From the NCBI GenBank assembly GCA_947631955.1, contig CANRNJ010000017.1, positions 1-64,000 of the forward strand: a DNA stretch of 64,000 nucleotides, written 5' to 3'. The position numbers and the translations under genes are program-made. Numbering within the stretch: position 1 is the first letter of the stretch; each line of letters opens with the position of its first letter. Shown piece by piece: positions 51,133 through 60,499 of this stretch. The notes under the pieces are model-generated. The model saw only the letters and a list, made by a program, of their open reading frames with translations, did not search any database and was not told the origin of the DNA. The DNA is from an uncultured Lachnospiraceae bacterium. GTDB lineage: Bacteria > Bacillota > Clostridia > Lachnospirales > Lachnospiraceae.

Positions 51133-53133
51133 TCAAAAAATCTCCCGTCCTTTTTGGTCATTTATACCACTTTTGCGGTAAAAATAGGAGTTCACCTGAT
51201 CCCGCCACTCCCGTGCATTGTGCAACTGTCTTTCAAACCGTTCCCGCACCAGAGCATAGGAACCTTCCGGTATCCTGCCTTTCAGGCTCTCCCACGTCCG
51301 GATCATCTCCTCCACTTCTTCCACACCTTCAAAATGACTGTCATAGATGTGCTGGATCAATGTCTTGCCGGACTTCAGCATATATGTATAGGGCAGATGA
51401 TGGAAGAACAGCAGCAGTTCCTCCGGGCACTCCTCCACGCTGTTATAGCGGGAGGCGTTCGGTTCATGGTACTGGCGCACATATCCCGTGCCGGAATCCG
51501 TGCGGTCCACTCCCAGCCCCAGATGATCGGCGCGGTGATAGGTCCCCCATCTGGAATACTCGTATCCGTCCACGCTCGGCCCGTAGTGAGTGTTCGGCGT
51601 CACCATCCATCCGATACCGAGAGGACTGGTGTATTTCTCATAGGTTTCCCGCGACCCCATCAGAAGTCCCACAATGGCCGCCGTCAATTCCTTGTCGCAC
51701 GAATAAGTCATACCGGCCCACTCGGCGGCGATCTCCTCCGCTGAGAGCGACGTCGTAAACGCGAGCCTTCCGAAACCGTAGAAATTGGCCGCCGCCAGAT
51801 CGTTTCCCGTCCAGTTCGCATCATTGCCCGTATTGCTCACCGCCGCCATTCCGCACAGCTTATTGCCGAAAGTCCGGCCGCTGACCACATCCGCCACCGT
51901 GTCCCGGCCGGGTACGCAGTATGTCTTAAAATCCAGCACTTCTTTAAATAACGGGATCAGATAGCACAGATCGATCTGCTGTCCCGTGTACTCCTGCGCC
52001 GCCTGCACTTCCAGCATCTGATTGGTCTTCGTCATGCCTCCGAGAAGAGGGGACACCGCCTCCCGGATCTGGAAATCCATCGGCCCGTTCTTGATCTGGA
52101 GGATCACATTGTCACGGTAATCACCGTCCGTCTGAATGAAATTGTCATATCCCGCTCTCGCTCTGTCCGTTTTCCTGTCGCGCCAGTCCTGTGTGCAGTT
52201 GTACACGAAACACCGCCAGATGATGATGCCCCCGTACGGCTTGACAAGATCGGCCAGCATATTGGCTCCGTCCGCCTGCGTCCTGCCGTAGGTAAAAGGA
52301 CCCGGTCTTCCCTCGGAGTCCGCCTTTACCAGAAATCCGCCCAGATTCGGGATCCGTGCAAACACTTCCGCAAACTTTTCCTTCCACCACGCGGCCACTT
52401 CCCCGTTCAGAGGATCCGCGCTGTCAGGGCCGCCCAGTTCCATTGGCGCGGCATAATTCAGGCTTAAAAACAGGCGTATGCCGTACCCTTCAAAAATCTT
52501 GGCGATCTGAGCCGCCTTGTCAAAATAGCGGTCCGTGATAAGCCATGTGGCCTGATCTTTTACATTGACGTTGTTGAGCACCACGCCGTTGATGCCCACA
52601 CTGGCGGCCAGTCTTGCGTAATCCACCGTCCTCTCGTCCACCAGTACCTCTCCGTCCTCAAAGAAAAAAGAACGTCCGGAATAACCGCGCTCGATGCTGC
52701 CGTCCATGTTGTCCCAGTGGTTGAGCATACGCAGAGGATCGTCCGGACGGCAGACCGCCTGCGCCTGATCCAACGGCCTCTCCAGTGCGATCTGCCGCAG
52801 GATATGAAATACGCCGTACAACACGCCTTTGCCGTCTGCGGCTTCCAGTACAAGGCTTCCGTCCTTACAGGACAGCCGGAATTCCTCCGCCGCACACTCG
52901 GTCAGCCTGCGCACCGCAAACCCGGAACCGGACAGCCCGCTTTTATTCAACGACGGCTCCACGCCCAACATTCCTTTGAGCCCTCTTGACAGTTCCGCCC
53001 ACGCATTTTGGATGATCGGATCCTGCGTGTCAAACCCGTCAAAAAACACTTCACCAAAAAACCTGCCGTTTCCGGCATCCCTGCGGGTATTGTAGGAAAG
53101 CCACAGCTGTGTCCACTTCTTATCGTTTTTCAT
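51133..53133 (-). CDS. Alpha-glucuronidase, GH67
   Basis: GH67 enzymes release 4-O-methyl-glucuronic acid from the non-reducing end of aldouronic acids made by xylanases. The start is MKNDKKWTQLWLSYN with GGAGG five bases upstream. Motifs in order are LRMLNHWDNMDGSIERGYSGRSFF, FLVKADSEGRPGPFTYGRTQADGANMLAD and FIQTDGDYRDNVILQIKNGPMDFQIREAVSPLLGG, which contain the conserved carboxylates of the active site. At 666 residues it is full length. There is no signal peptide, so it acts in the cytoplasm on imported oligosaccharides, in agreement with the adjacent ABC transporter. Confidence 0.94.
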   Translation of the reverse strand: MKNDKKWTQLWLSYNTRRDAGNGRFFGEVFFDGFDTQDPIIQNAWAELSRGLKGMLGVEPSLNKSGLSGSGFAVRRLTECAAEEFRLSCKDGSLVLEAADGKGVLYGVFHILRQIALERPLDQAQAVCRPDDPLRMLNHWDNMDGSIERGYSGRSFFFEDGEVLVDERTVDYARLAASVGINGVVLNNVNVKDQATWLITDRYFDKAAQIAKIFEGYGIRLFLSLNYAAPMELGGPDSADPLNGEVAAWWKEKFAEVFARIPNLGGFLVKADSEGRPGPFTYGRTQADGANMLADLVKPYGGIIIWRCFVYNCTQDWRDRKTDRARAGYDNFIQTDGDYRDNVILQIKNGPMDFQIREAVSPLLGGMTKTNQMLEVQAAQEYTGQQIDLCYLIPLFKEVLDFKTYCVPGRDTVADVVSGRTFGNKLCGMAAVSNTGNDANWTGNDLAAANFYGFGRLAFTTSLSAEEIAAEWAGMTYSCDKELTAAIVGLLMGSRETYEKYTSPLGIGWMVTPNTHYGPSVDGYEYSRWGTYHRADHLGLGVDRTDSGTGYVRQYHEPNASRYNSVEECPEELLLFFHHLPYTYMLKSGKTLIQHIYDSHFEGVEEVEEMIRTWESLKGRIPEGSYALVRERFERQLHNAREWRDQVNSYFYRKSGINDQKGREIF

Positions 53134-53173
53134 GATATCCTCCATTCCGGAGCGTTCTCGCGACGGACGGCGG

Positions 53174-53268
53174 CGCGAATCTCAAATTCGCGTCTGCCAT
53201 CAGGGGAATTTGTGACGCTCCGACACAAATTCCCGTTTGAAAAATAAGCTATCGAGCTTATTTTTCAA
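53174..53268 (-). repeat. Three consecutive palindromes upstream of the GH67 gene
   Basis: Three inverted repeats follow one another within 95 bp: CGCGAAT/ATTCGCG (53174-53192), GGGAATTTGTG/CACAAATTCCC (53204-53234, perfect 11 bp) and TTGAAAAATAAGCT/AGCTTATTTTTCAA (53237-53268, perfect 14 bp with a 4-base loop). The first lies about 40 bases before the GH67 start. They could be operators, RNA leader stems, or a small mobile repeat. Confidence 0.75.
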
Positions 53269-53399
53269 TCTATCCCCTCCATTCTCCGGCGGTCTTTTCT
53301 CCGCCCTGTCCTCATTTGTATTCCGAAACCTTACCGCATCCGGTCTCTTTTCCTTGGTTACGGGAGCGTCCCCGCCGCGCACGCCGCCCGGAAACGCCT
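53269..53399. other. Gap between rnpB terminator and GH67 leader
   Basis: No gene, RNA motif or clear promoter is visible. Short minus-strand frames here are arginine-rich and unlike real proteins. Confidence 0.4.
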
Positions 53400-53450
53400 A
53401 AAAAAACGGAAAGGAGTACCTGTCTTTGGCGTGCCCCTTTCCTGTTTTTG
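53400..53450 (-). terminator. Probable terminator of rnpB
   Basis: On the minus strand CAGGAAAGG and CCTTTCCG flank a loop of about 20 bases and are followed by TTTTTTT, about 75 bases past the mature 3' end of rnpB. Confidence 0.6.
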
Positions 53451-53521
53451 CTCTCTGCCGCCTTCCGTGCAAGGCCGCGTGCAGATAGATATATATGCTC
53501 CTCTTTCGTTTTTATAAAAAT

Positions 53522-53926
53522 AACAAGCAGAACGGTAAGCCGGGTTATGTCGTGGACGATCATCTATCTAGGATCACCGTTGCCGGTGACCTCAAGCGAC
53601 CCACCTGAAAGCAGATCGGGCAGATCTGTCGCTTTCTTTTTGGTCTTGCTCCGGATGGGGTTTACACAGCCCTCTCCGTTACCGGAGAGGCGGTAGTCTT
53701 TTAAGCTGCCATTCCACCCTTACCATGAGTTTCGCTTTGCAAAACTCCAGAGAATCGCAGAGCGATCCTCCGCAGAGCGCTTCGCGAGATTCATGGCGGT
53801 TTCTTTTCTGTTGCACTGGCCTTGGAGTCACCTCCACCGGACGTTATCCGGCATCCTGCCCTATGGAGCCCGGACTTTCCTCACCTGCGCGCAGAGGCGC
53901 AGCCGCGATCGTCTGTTCTACTTGAT
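53522..53926 (-). ncRNA. rnpB: RNase P RNA, bacterial class
   Basis: The universally conserved CR-I block is present as GAGGAAAGTCCGGGCTCC near the 5' end, and the 3' block reads ACATAACCCGGCTTAC. P1 closes as CAAGTAGAAC with GTTCTGCTTG. The interior carries GGTAAGGGTGGAATGGC and the GTGCAACAGAAA segment. The P12-region stem is extended by the long imperfect hairpin around CTCGCGAAGCGCTCTGCGGAGGATCGCTCTGCG. About 405 nt. It is the catalytic RNA that matures tRNA 5' ends. Ends are set from P1 pairing and may shift by a few bases. Confidence 0.95.
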
Positions 53927-53953
53927 GATTATTTTATAGGTACGGTCCTTTTA

Positions 53954-55609
53954 TTATACGTCGAAGCAGCTTCCGCCCACGAATTCCCTGCACAGGGAAT
54001 TGTTCGGCAGCGCCTCGCTGCTGACGCCCAGAAAATACTCCAAAAACTTTAAGAGCCTCTTGGCTTCATGATACTCCGGTTCGCCCTTTTTAATGCTGAA
54101 CAGGAGCGGCTCCGCATACTGCTTAATGACCGAAAGTTCATAGATCATAGCGGAGTTGAACATGGCGTCCGCTTCCTCCTGAAACGGGAAGATATACTTT
54201 TCTTCCCCTCTTCTGACCGACGGCCACATATCGATGGTCTTCTTTGCCGAAGTTCCGCGCGTCCTGGCATCTCTTACCATGCGGCGCAGGAGTCTTCCGT
54301 CTGTGGTCGGGATCCGGTTATGTTCGTCGATGTTCAGGCAGGTAAGGGCGCTGATGTATATCTTATACTTGCTCTCCGCAGGGAGCGAATGGGACATTTT
54401 CTCGTTGAGGCCGTGGATCCCTTCGATCACAAGGATATCCTCTTTGCCGAGTCTGGTCGTCTTACCGCTGTATTCCCGCCTGCCGGTCTTGAAATTAAAG
54501 GTCGGAAGCTGTACTTCCTTCCCTGCCAGAAGTTCGCTCATGTCCTTGTTGAACTGTTCCACATCCAGCGCTTCCAGACACTCGAAATCCGGCTTGCCGT
54601 TCTCGTCAAGCGGCGTTTCGTCGTGGTTCAGATAATAGTTATCCAACCCGATGGGATGGGGTTTGAGCCCATAGCTTGTAAGCTGTATGGCCAGTCTGTG
54701 GGAAAAAGTCGTTTTGCCGGAAGAGGAAGGGCCTGCGATCATAACGAACTTCACTCCCCCGCGCCTTGCGATATCTCTGGCGATCTCGCCTATCCTCCGC
54801 TCCTGAAGGGCCTCTTGGACCAGAATGAGGTCCGAGATATTGCCTTCGCAGATCCAGTCGTTCAGGTCGCCGACCGTATCGATCCCCAGTTCTTCACCCC
54901 ACTCGTTGGTGACCATAAGGGTCCGGAACAATTTTTCCTTCGGCACGAACTCCGGCAGCGTTTCCGGATCTTCCTTTTCCGGAAGCAGCAGGATCATCCC
55001 GTTCTCATACGGAAACAGGTCAAAACACTTGATGTATCCGGTATTCGGGAGCATATAGCCGTAATAATAATCGTAATAGTCCCCCAGACAGTACACATTG
55101 ATATTGGAACTTCTGCGGTACCTGAACAGCGACACCTTATCCTTCATGCCCAACTGTTCAAAAAGGGCTACCGCGTCGTCCGCATGGTATGCCTTCTTGG
55201 TCACAGGGATATGCTTGTCGATCAGTTCGATCATGCGCTCTTTCACTTTTTCTATCGTATCGGGCGTCAGCTTCAGACCGTTTTTGAAGCTGCAGAAATA
55301 CCCCGGTCCGATGGTAAAATCCACCTTGACATCGACCGCGGCCTCCATTCCCGCCACGTCCTTGATCGCCTTCATCATCAACATGATGGCCGAGCGCACA
55401 TAGGTCTTGTGGCCGATCACGTCCGCATATGTAATAAATTCCAATTCACAGTCTTTATTAAGGCGCTTCATAAGCTCTTGGATCTTGCCGTTGACTATGA
55501 CCAGCGCGATCTGGCTGTCATAATCTCTCTGATACTGTTCGGCTATGAGCTGATACTGTATGCCTTCCTCAAAATACTTATCCTCGCCGTTGATCTTAAC
55601 CGTAACCAT
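53954..55609 (-). CDS. Nucleoside kinase (uridine kinase family) with N-terminal TGS/SAD-like domains
   Basis: The 551-residue protein carries an N-terminal TGS-like and threonyl-tRNA-synthetase second-additional-like region (MVTVKINGEDKYFEEGIQYQLIAEQYQ ... IPVTKKAYHADDAVALFEQLGMKDKVSLFRYRRS) and a C-terminal uridine-kinase P-loop domain (MIAGPSSSGKTTFSHRLAIQLTSYGLKPHPIGLDNYYLNHDETPLDENGKPDFECLEALD). The fusion is common in Clostridia and Bacteroidetes. It presumably phosphorylates uridine or cytidine; the role of the N-terminal part is unknown. It is the gene next to rnpB. Confidence 0.9.
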   Translation of the reverse strand: MVTVKINGEDKYFEEGIQYQLIAEQYQRDYDSQIALVIVNGKIQELMKRLNKDCELEFITYADVIGHKTYVRSAIMLMMKAIKDVAGMEAAVDVKVDFTIGPGYFCSFKNGLKLTPDTIEKVKERMIELIDKHIPVTKKAYHADDAVALFEQLGMKDKVSLFRYRRSSNINVYCLGDYYDYYYGYMLPNTGYIKCFDLFPYENGMILLLPEKEDPETLPEFVPKEKLFRTLMVTNEWGEELGIDTVGDLNDWICEGNISDLILVQEALQERRIGEIARDIARRGGVKFVMIAGPSSSGKTTFSHRLAIQLTSYGLKPHPIGLDNYYLNHDETPLDENGKPDFECLEALDVEQFNKDMSELLAGKEVQLPTFNFKTGRREYSGKTTRLGKEDILVIEGIHGLNEKMSHSLPAESKYKIYISALTCLNIDEHNRIPTTDGRLLRRMVRDARTRGTSAKKTIDMWPSVRRGEEKYIFPFQEEADAMFNSAMIYELSVIKQYAEPLLFSIKKGEPEYHEAKRLLKFLEYFLGVSSEALPNNSLCREFVGGSCFDV

Positions 55610-55630
55610 AAGCGTTTTCTCCTTTCCCCT

Positions 55631-56368
55631 TCAAGTCTTTTCCTTTGCCGTTATCCGATCGAGCGCCAGACGGCAGTCCCGAAGCCGCATAGATATCTCC
55701 TCGTATCGGCTGCCGCGCCTTTCCTCCGACAGTCCGTGGCTGCGAAGCGTTTCCATGATCTCCCCGCAGATCTTCTCCTCGCGCTTCAGATAAGCCAGAA
55801 GCGTCTTGTCCGCGCGCTCTAACAGGATGCGTCCGAACCGGTCATAGATCCTGTCAGGCAGATCCCCCGGCATCTCCTCCCGCTTCTCGAAGACCACACG
55901 CATCATCGGGTAAAAAATGCCGTCTTCCTCTATCATATTCTCGTCGGCGATACAATATCCCTGTCCGCGTATCCATGCGCGGAAGCGCTCGACCTCCGAC
56001 TGCGGCTGCAGTATCAGTTCCCGGAAAGATTCCGTCTTCTCCCGTTCGTCAGACAGGATCCGCCGCATCAGCTTCCCGCCCATACCGGCGCAGATCAGGC
56101 TGTCCGCCTCGCCGATGTTATAGTTATGTAAACCATCCGACAGTCTTGTTTCGATGCGTCCTTCCAATCCCCGCTCGGCGATATGTCCACGCGCCGCCTG
56201 AAGGGGGCCTGTCCCGACATCCATCGCCAGCACGGCCGGGCTGATCCCCTGTTCGACCAGATAAATGGAAACGAATCCATGGTCGCATCCCACGTCACAG
56301 ACCCTGTTTCCGGCCGTCACCATGCCGGCTGCCGCCTGCAGCCTTTTTGACAGCGTCACTTTTTCCAT
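55631..56368 (-). CDS. trmK: tRNA (adenine(22)-N1)-methyltransferase
   Basis: The 245-residue SAM-dependent enzyme has [63 protein letters not shown] and DSLICAGMGGKLMRRIL, both TrmK signatures. Its start codon overlaps the rpoD stop by one base (TGATG), and the rpoD-trmK order is conserved in Firmicutes. The C-terminal half is the helical tRNA-binding domain. Confidence 0.94.
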   Translation of the reverse strand: MEKVTLSKRLQAAAGMVTAGNRVCDVGCDHGFVSIYLVEQGISPAVLAMDVGTGPLQAARGHIAERGLEGRIETRLSDGLHNYNIGEADSLICAGMGGKLMRRILSDEREKTESFRELILQPQSEVERFRAWIRGQGYCIADENMIEEDGIFYPMMRVVFEKREEMPGDLPDRIYDRFGRILLERADKTLLAYLKREEKICGEIMETLRSHGLSEERRGSRYEEISMRLRDCRLALDRITAKEKT

Positions 56369-57480
56369 CAGTCAAGATAATCCTTTAACTTACGGCTTCT
56401 GCTGGGGTGTCTTAACTTGCGCAGCGCTTTCGCCTCGATCTGGCGGATACGTTCACGCGTCACGTTAAATTCCTTGCCCACTTCCTCAAGCGTTCTGGCA
56501 CGTCCGTCGTCCAGTCCGAAACGCAGCCGCAGCACTTTCTGTTCTCTTTCCGTCAGCGTTCCCAAGACTTCTACCAACTGTTCTTTCAACAGCGTAAAAG
56601 CCGCCGCGTCCGCCGGGACCGGAACGTTGTCGTCCTGAATGAAATCGCCCAGATGGCTGTCTTCCTCCTCGCCGATCGGCGTTTCCAAGGACACGGGCTC
56701 CTGAGAGATCTTTAAGATCTCGCGCACACGTTCCACCGGCATATTCATCTGCTCGGCGATCTCCTCCGGGGTGGGTTCTCTCCCCAGTTCCTGAAGAAGC
56801 TGTCTGCTGATGCGGATCAGCTTGTTGATCGTTTCCACCATATGCACCGGGATCCGGATCGTCCTTGCCTGATCGGCAATGGCGCGCGTGATCGCCTGAC
56901 GGATCCACCATGTAGCGTAGGTAGAGAATTTATATCCCTTGCGGTAATCAAATTTTTCCACCGCCTTGATAAGCCCCAGATTGCCCTCCTGTATCAGGTC
57001 CAGAAAAAGCATACCGCGCCCCACATATCTCTTGGCGATGCTGACGACCAGACGGAGGTTTGCTTCCGCCAGACGTTTCTTGGCCTCCGCGTCGCCCATC
57101 TCCATCTTCTTGGCCAGTTCGATCTCCTCCTCCGCGCTCAGAAGAGGCACTTTGCCGATCTCCTTAAGGTACATCCTGACGGGATCCTCGATACTGACGC
57201 CGTCCGGAACGGACAGGTCGATGTTCTCCACATCCACTTCGTCGTCTTCGGTCAGGATGATCTCTTCGTCGTCTACCTCATCGTCCTCCGTAATACGCAG
57301 CACGTCTATATTGTTCTGCTCCAATGTTTCCAATATCCGGTCAAACTGATCTTCCTCCAGCGTAAAATCGGCGAAGAAGTCGTTGATTTCCTGATATTCC
57401 AAGACATTTCTTTTTTTCTTTGCAGCCGAAAGGAGTTCTTTCAGCCGTTCCTCAAATTTTGCCTGTACATTTTCGTCCAT
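56368..57480 (-). CDS. rpoD: RNA polymerase primary sigma factor (sigma-A)
   Basis: The start is [25 protein letters not shown], with GGAAGG upstream. Region 1.2-2 shows [32 protein letters not shown] and [46 protein letters not shown]. Region 3 is [36 protein letters not shown], and region 4 is [52 protein letters not shown]. An acidic stretch ([24 protein letters not shown]) lies before region 1.2. 370 residues. Confidence 0.97.
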   Translation of the reverse strand: MDENVQAKFEERLKELLSAAKKKRNVLEYQEINDFFADFTLEEDQFDRILETLEQNNIDVLRITEDDEVDDEEIILTEDDEVDVENIDLSVPDGVSIEDPVRMYLKEIGKVPLLSAEEEIELAKKMEMGDAEAKKRLAEANLRLVVSIAKRYVGRGMLFLDLIQEGNLGLIKAVEKFDYRKGYKFSTYATWWIRQAITRAIADQARTIRIPVHMVETINKLIRISRQLLQELGREPTPEEIAEQMNMPVERVREILKISQEPVSLETPIGEEEDSHLGDFIQDDNVPVPADAAAFTLLKEQLVEVLGTLTEREQKVLRLRFGLDDGRARTLEEVGKEFNVTRERIRQIEAKALRKLRHPSRSRKLKDYLD

Positions 57481-57574
57481 ATATGGCCCATCCTTCCTAT
57501 GTTTCAAGTTCTATATGCCATTCGCCGTACATAGGTCAATCTTGTGACAGACTCCTGCGAATAGCTTGCCCTTA

Positions 57575-59344
57575 TTACAGGGAAATATGCGTTTTTCTAA
57601 GTTCTTCCAACGCCTTTTTGCCGTTTATCACCTGATTCAGAGCCCCCATATCGGACCCCATCCTGCCGGAATAATAGGCGAAACTGTTCTCCTTCACGGA
57701 ACAGAGGATATCGTGGAACGCCTTTTCCCGGTCTTTCGGGCTGTCCAGCTGTTCCAGCCTGGTGTTAAAGATCTCCGCCACCGCGCGCTGCTCTTCTTCT
57801 TCCTCAAAACAGCTGATGATGGACGCCGGGTTGTAATCTCCCCGTTCCATATCCGCAAACAGCTTGTCCGCCACCTGCCTGTACAGAGGCTCCGTGAAAT
57901 CCTCCGCCGTGATGTAGGGGCTCATCTTGGGATACAGCTGCGGCTCCTCCGCTATCCATGTAAGCAGCAGCCTCTGCGACCGCTTTATGTTCTCTTCCGG
58001 GGCGGATTTTCCTGCCGCCGCCTGTTTCGGCCGCGCCACGGGCTGCACCAGTCCCGTCCGGGCCGCGTAACTGTTGACCAGTCTGCGCAGATTATCGAAT
58101 CCGATGTGGTACTTCTGCGCCACGGATTCTATGTAGTTCTCCCGCTCCACCTCTTCCTCAAAGCCGCACAGTTTCTTTGCGATCTCCCTGTGAAAAGCGG
58201 TCTTGGACTCCGGATCGTCCATATGGTAATCCCGCTCCAGAATCTTCAATTCAAAGAAGAAGCTGTTCTGCGCCTGATCGATCCTCTCCTGAAAGGCCTC
58301 TGCCCCCAGATTTTTAAGGAACTCGTCGGGATCCTTGTAAGGCTGCATGTCGATCACCCTGCCGCTCAGTCCCGCCTCCCGCAGGATGCCTATGGCCCTC
58401 AAAGCGGCGTTGACGCCGGCGCCGTCGCTGTCATAAGCCAGCAGCACTTCCTTTGCGTAGCGTTTGAGAAGACTGGCCTGCCCGGATGTAAATGCGGTGC
58501 CAAGGGACGCCACCGCCTGCGTGAACCCTGCCTGATGCATGGCGATCACATCCATGTACCCCTCGCAGAGGATGAAATTACCGCTCCGCGAAGTCCGCGC
58601 AAAATTCAGCCCGTACAGATTGCGGCTCTTATCAAAGATCAAAGTTTCCGGGGAATTGAGATATTTGGGTTTGGCATCGCCCATGACCCGTCCGCCGAAT
58701 CCGATCACCCGGTGGTTGATATCCTGAATCGGGAACATGACCCGGTTCCAAAACTTGTCATGCATCCCTCTCTTTTCGTCGAAAGCCGTCAGTCCGGACT
58801 CGTTGATCAGATCGTCCGGATAGGACTTGGACTTAAGGTACGCAGTCAGGTCGGAACCCGAACCGTCCGCATATCCCAAGCCAAACCGTTTCATCGTTTC
58901 GTCGGACAGCTGCCGCCCCGCCAGATACTGGTATCCGGTCTTCCCACGGGGGGACCGGAGCATGTAATAATAATATCTGGCTGCCTCCTTCTGTATCTCC
59001 AGAAGCTTCGCGCGTCTGTTCTCCTTCGCCCGGACTTCCTCGCTGTACTCCGCTTCCGGGAGGCTGACCCCGGCCCGGTCGGCCAGCATCTTGACCGCTT
59101 CCTGAAACGTGGCGTGTTCATATTCCATAACAAATGTTATTACATTGCCGCCCGCTCCACACCCGAAACAGTAATACATCTGTTTGGCGGGGGACACGGA
59201 GAAAGACGGGGATTTCTCACTGTGAAAAGGGCACAGCCCGAAATAGTTTCCGCCTTTCTTCTGAATACGGACGTATCCGGAAACCACGCCAACAATATCA
59301 TTTTTCATTCTGACTTCTTCGATCAGTTCATCCGGATAATACAT
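57575..59344 (-). CDS. dnaG: DNA primase
   Basis: DnaG makes RNA primers for replication. I start at MYYPDELIEEVRMKNDIVGVVSGY, which has AAAGG upstream; the track start lies seven codons earlier and overlaps the dgt stop. The CHC2 zinc finger is LCPFHSEKSPSFSVSPAKQMYYCFGCGAGGNVITFVME. The Toprim core includes ILCEGYMDVIAMHQAGF and LLAYDSDGAGVNAALRA. The C-terminal helicase-binding part (~450-589) is less conserved. The order dgt-dnaG-rpoD is the common macromolecular-synthesis arrangement. Confidence 0.96.
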   Translation of the reverse strand: MYYPDELIEEVRMKNDIVGVVSGYVRIQKKGGNYFGLCPFHSEKSPSFSVSPAKQMYYCFGCGAGGNVITFVMEYEHATFQEAVKMLADRAGVSLPEAEYSEEVRAKENRRAKLLEIQKEAARYYYYMLRSPRGKTGYQYLAGRQLSDETMKRFGLGYADGSGSDLTAYLKSKSYPDDLINESGLTAFDEKRGMHDKFWNRVMFPIQDINHRVIGFGGRVMGDAKPKYLNSPETLIFDKSRNLYGLNFARTSRSGNFILCEGYMDVIAMHQAGFTQAVASLGTAFTSGQASLLKRYAKEVLLAYDSDGAGVNAALRAIGILREAGLSGRVIDMQPYKDPDEFLKNLGAEAFQERIDQAQNSFFFELKILERDYHMDDPESKTAFHREIAKKLCGFEEEVERENYIESVAQKYHIGFDNLRRLVNSYAARTGLVQPVARPKQAAAGKSAPEENIKRSQRLLLTWIAEEPQLYPKMSPYITAEDFTEPLYRQVADKLFADMERGDYNPASIISCFEEEEEQRAVAEIFNTRLEQLDSPKDREKAFHDILCSVKENSFAYYSGRMGSDMGALNQVINGKKALEELRKTHISL

Positions 59345-59357
59345 CGTACACCAACCT

Positions 59358-60362
59358 TTATCCATGCCACGTTTTGGGAATATAGATATCCTGATACTGC
59401 GCTATGGCAAACCGATCCGTCATGGATCCGATATAGTCGCACACGAGTTTTTCAAGCGGCTCTCCCGTATCCAGAAGACGATACAGAAAATCCGGCAGCT
59501 TCTCTGTGTGGTTCATGTAATACTCGTACAGGGTGACGATCAGGCTCTCCGCCTTATTCTCCTCTCCTTTGGCGACCGGGTTCTTATAGACGCTGCGGAA
59601 CATAAAGTCACGCATCTTCTGCATCCCCTCTTCCGCTTCCGGCGACATGCATACATCGTTCTTTCCTCTGCTGTTCGTCACGATATTATGTATAAAATAG
59701 TCCAGCCGCTGCCCGCAGCTGTAACCGATCACGGAGCTGATCTGTTCCGGGACATCCTCCTCTTTCAGGATGCCTCCCCGGACGGCGTCGTCCATGTCGT
59801 GGTGGATGTATGCGATCTTGTCGGCCAGTCTTACGACCTTGCCCTCCAGAGTGGCCGGACTCCCCGACGTCTGGTGGTTCAGGATCCCGTCCCGCACTTC
59901 CATCGTCAGATTGATGCCCTGTCCGTCTTTTTCCAGAAGATCGATCGTGCGGACGCTCTGCTCATTATGTTTAAATCCATAGGGGCACACCCGGTTCAAT
60001 GCCCGCTCTCCGGCATGTCCGAAGGGCGTATGTCCCAGATCGTGGCCCAGTGCAATGGCTTCCACCAGATCTTCATTCAGCTGGAGCGCCTTGGCGATCG
60101 TTCTGGCCGTCTGGCTGACTTCCAGCGTATGGGTAAGACGGGTGCGGTAATGGTCGCCCTCCGGCGTCAGGAACACCTGCGTCTTGTCTTTCAGCCGTCT
60201 GAAAGACTTGCTGTGGATGATCCGGTCCCTGTCACGTTGGAACACAGGCCGGATATCGCACTGTTCTTCCTCTCTGAGCCTTCCCTTGGAATTCATGCTG
60301 AGCATCGCGTAAGGGCTTAGGTATTCCTTTTCCCACTGTTCCAAACTTTCCCGTATATTCAT
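59358..60362 (-). CDS. dgt: Deoxyguanosinetriphosphate triphosphohydrolase-like protein
   Basis: The enzyme hydrolyses dNTPs to nucleoside and triphosphate. HD-domain motifs are DHYRTRLTHTLEVSQTARTIAKAL, AIALGHDLGHTPFGHAGE and LADKIAYIHHDMDDAVRGG. SFRRLKDKTQVFLTPEG is the usual lead-in. At 334 residues it belongs to the shorter Firmicutes group. It is the first gene of the dnaG-rpoD cluster. Confidence 0.93.
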   Translation of the reverse strand: MNIRESLEQWEKEYLSPYAMLSMNSKGRLREEEQCDIRPVFQRDRDRIIHSKSFRRLKDKTQVFLTPEGDHYRTRLTHTLEVSQTARTIAKALQLNEDLVEAIALGHDLGHTPFGHAGERALNRVCPYGFKHNEQSVRTIDLLEKDGQGINLTMEVRDGILNHQTSGSPATLEGKVVRLADKIAYIHHDMDDAVRGGILKEEDVPEQISSVIGYSCGQRLDYFIHNIVTNSRGKNDVCMSPEAEEGMQKMRDFMFRSVYKNPVAKGEENKAESLIVTLYEYYMNHTEKLPDFLYRLLDTGEPLEKLVCDYIGSMTDRFAIAQYQDIYIPKTWHG

Positions 60363-60499
60363 GCTACTGCCTTTCTTTCATGTCTTTTCGCGACATCCGG
60401 CAAACATTCTCTCTATACTCTATTATTCTGTGCCGATCGGCCAAATCCTTTTTTTTCATCCTTTTTTCCGTACACTTTTTTACCCTGCTTTCCACCGGC

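Noticed and set aside
53312-53563. 83-residue minus-strand ORF between rnpB and the GH67 gene
   Set aside because: Overlaps the rnpB 3' end and terminator, is arginine-rich and has no ribosome site.
54068-55822. 584-residue plus-strand ORF opposite the nucleoside kinase gene
   Set aside because: Antisense shadow; the minus-strand kinase is unambiguous.
57566-59536. 656-residue plus-strand ORF opposite dnaG
   Set aside because: Long but antisense to DNA primase, which has all its motifs; no supporting ribosome site or family.
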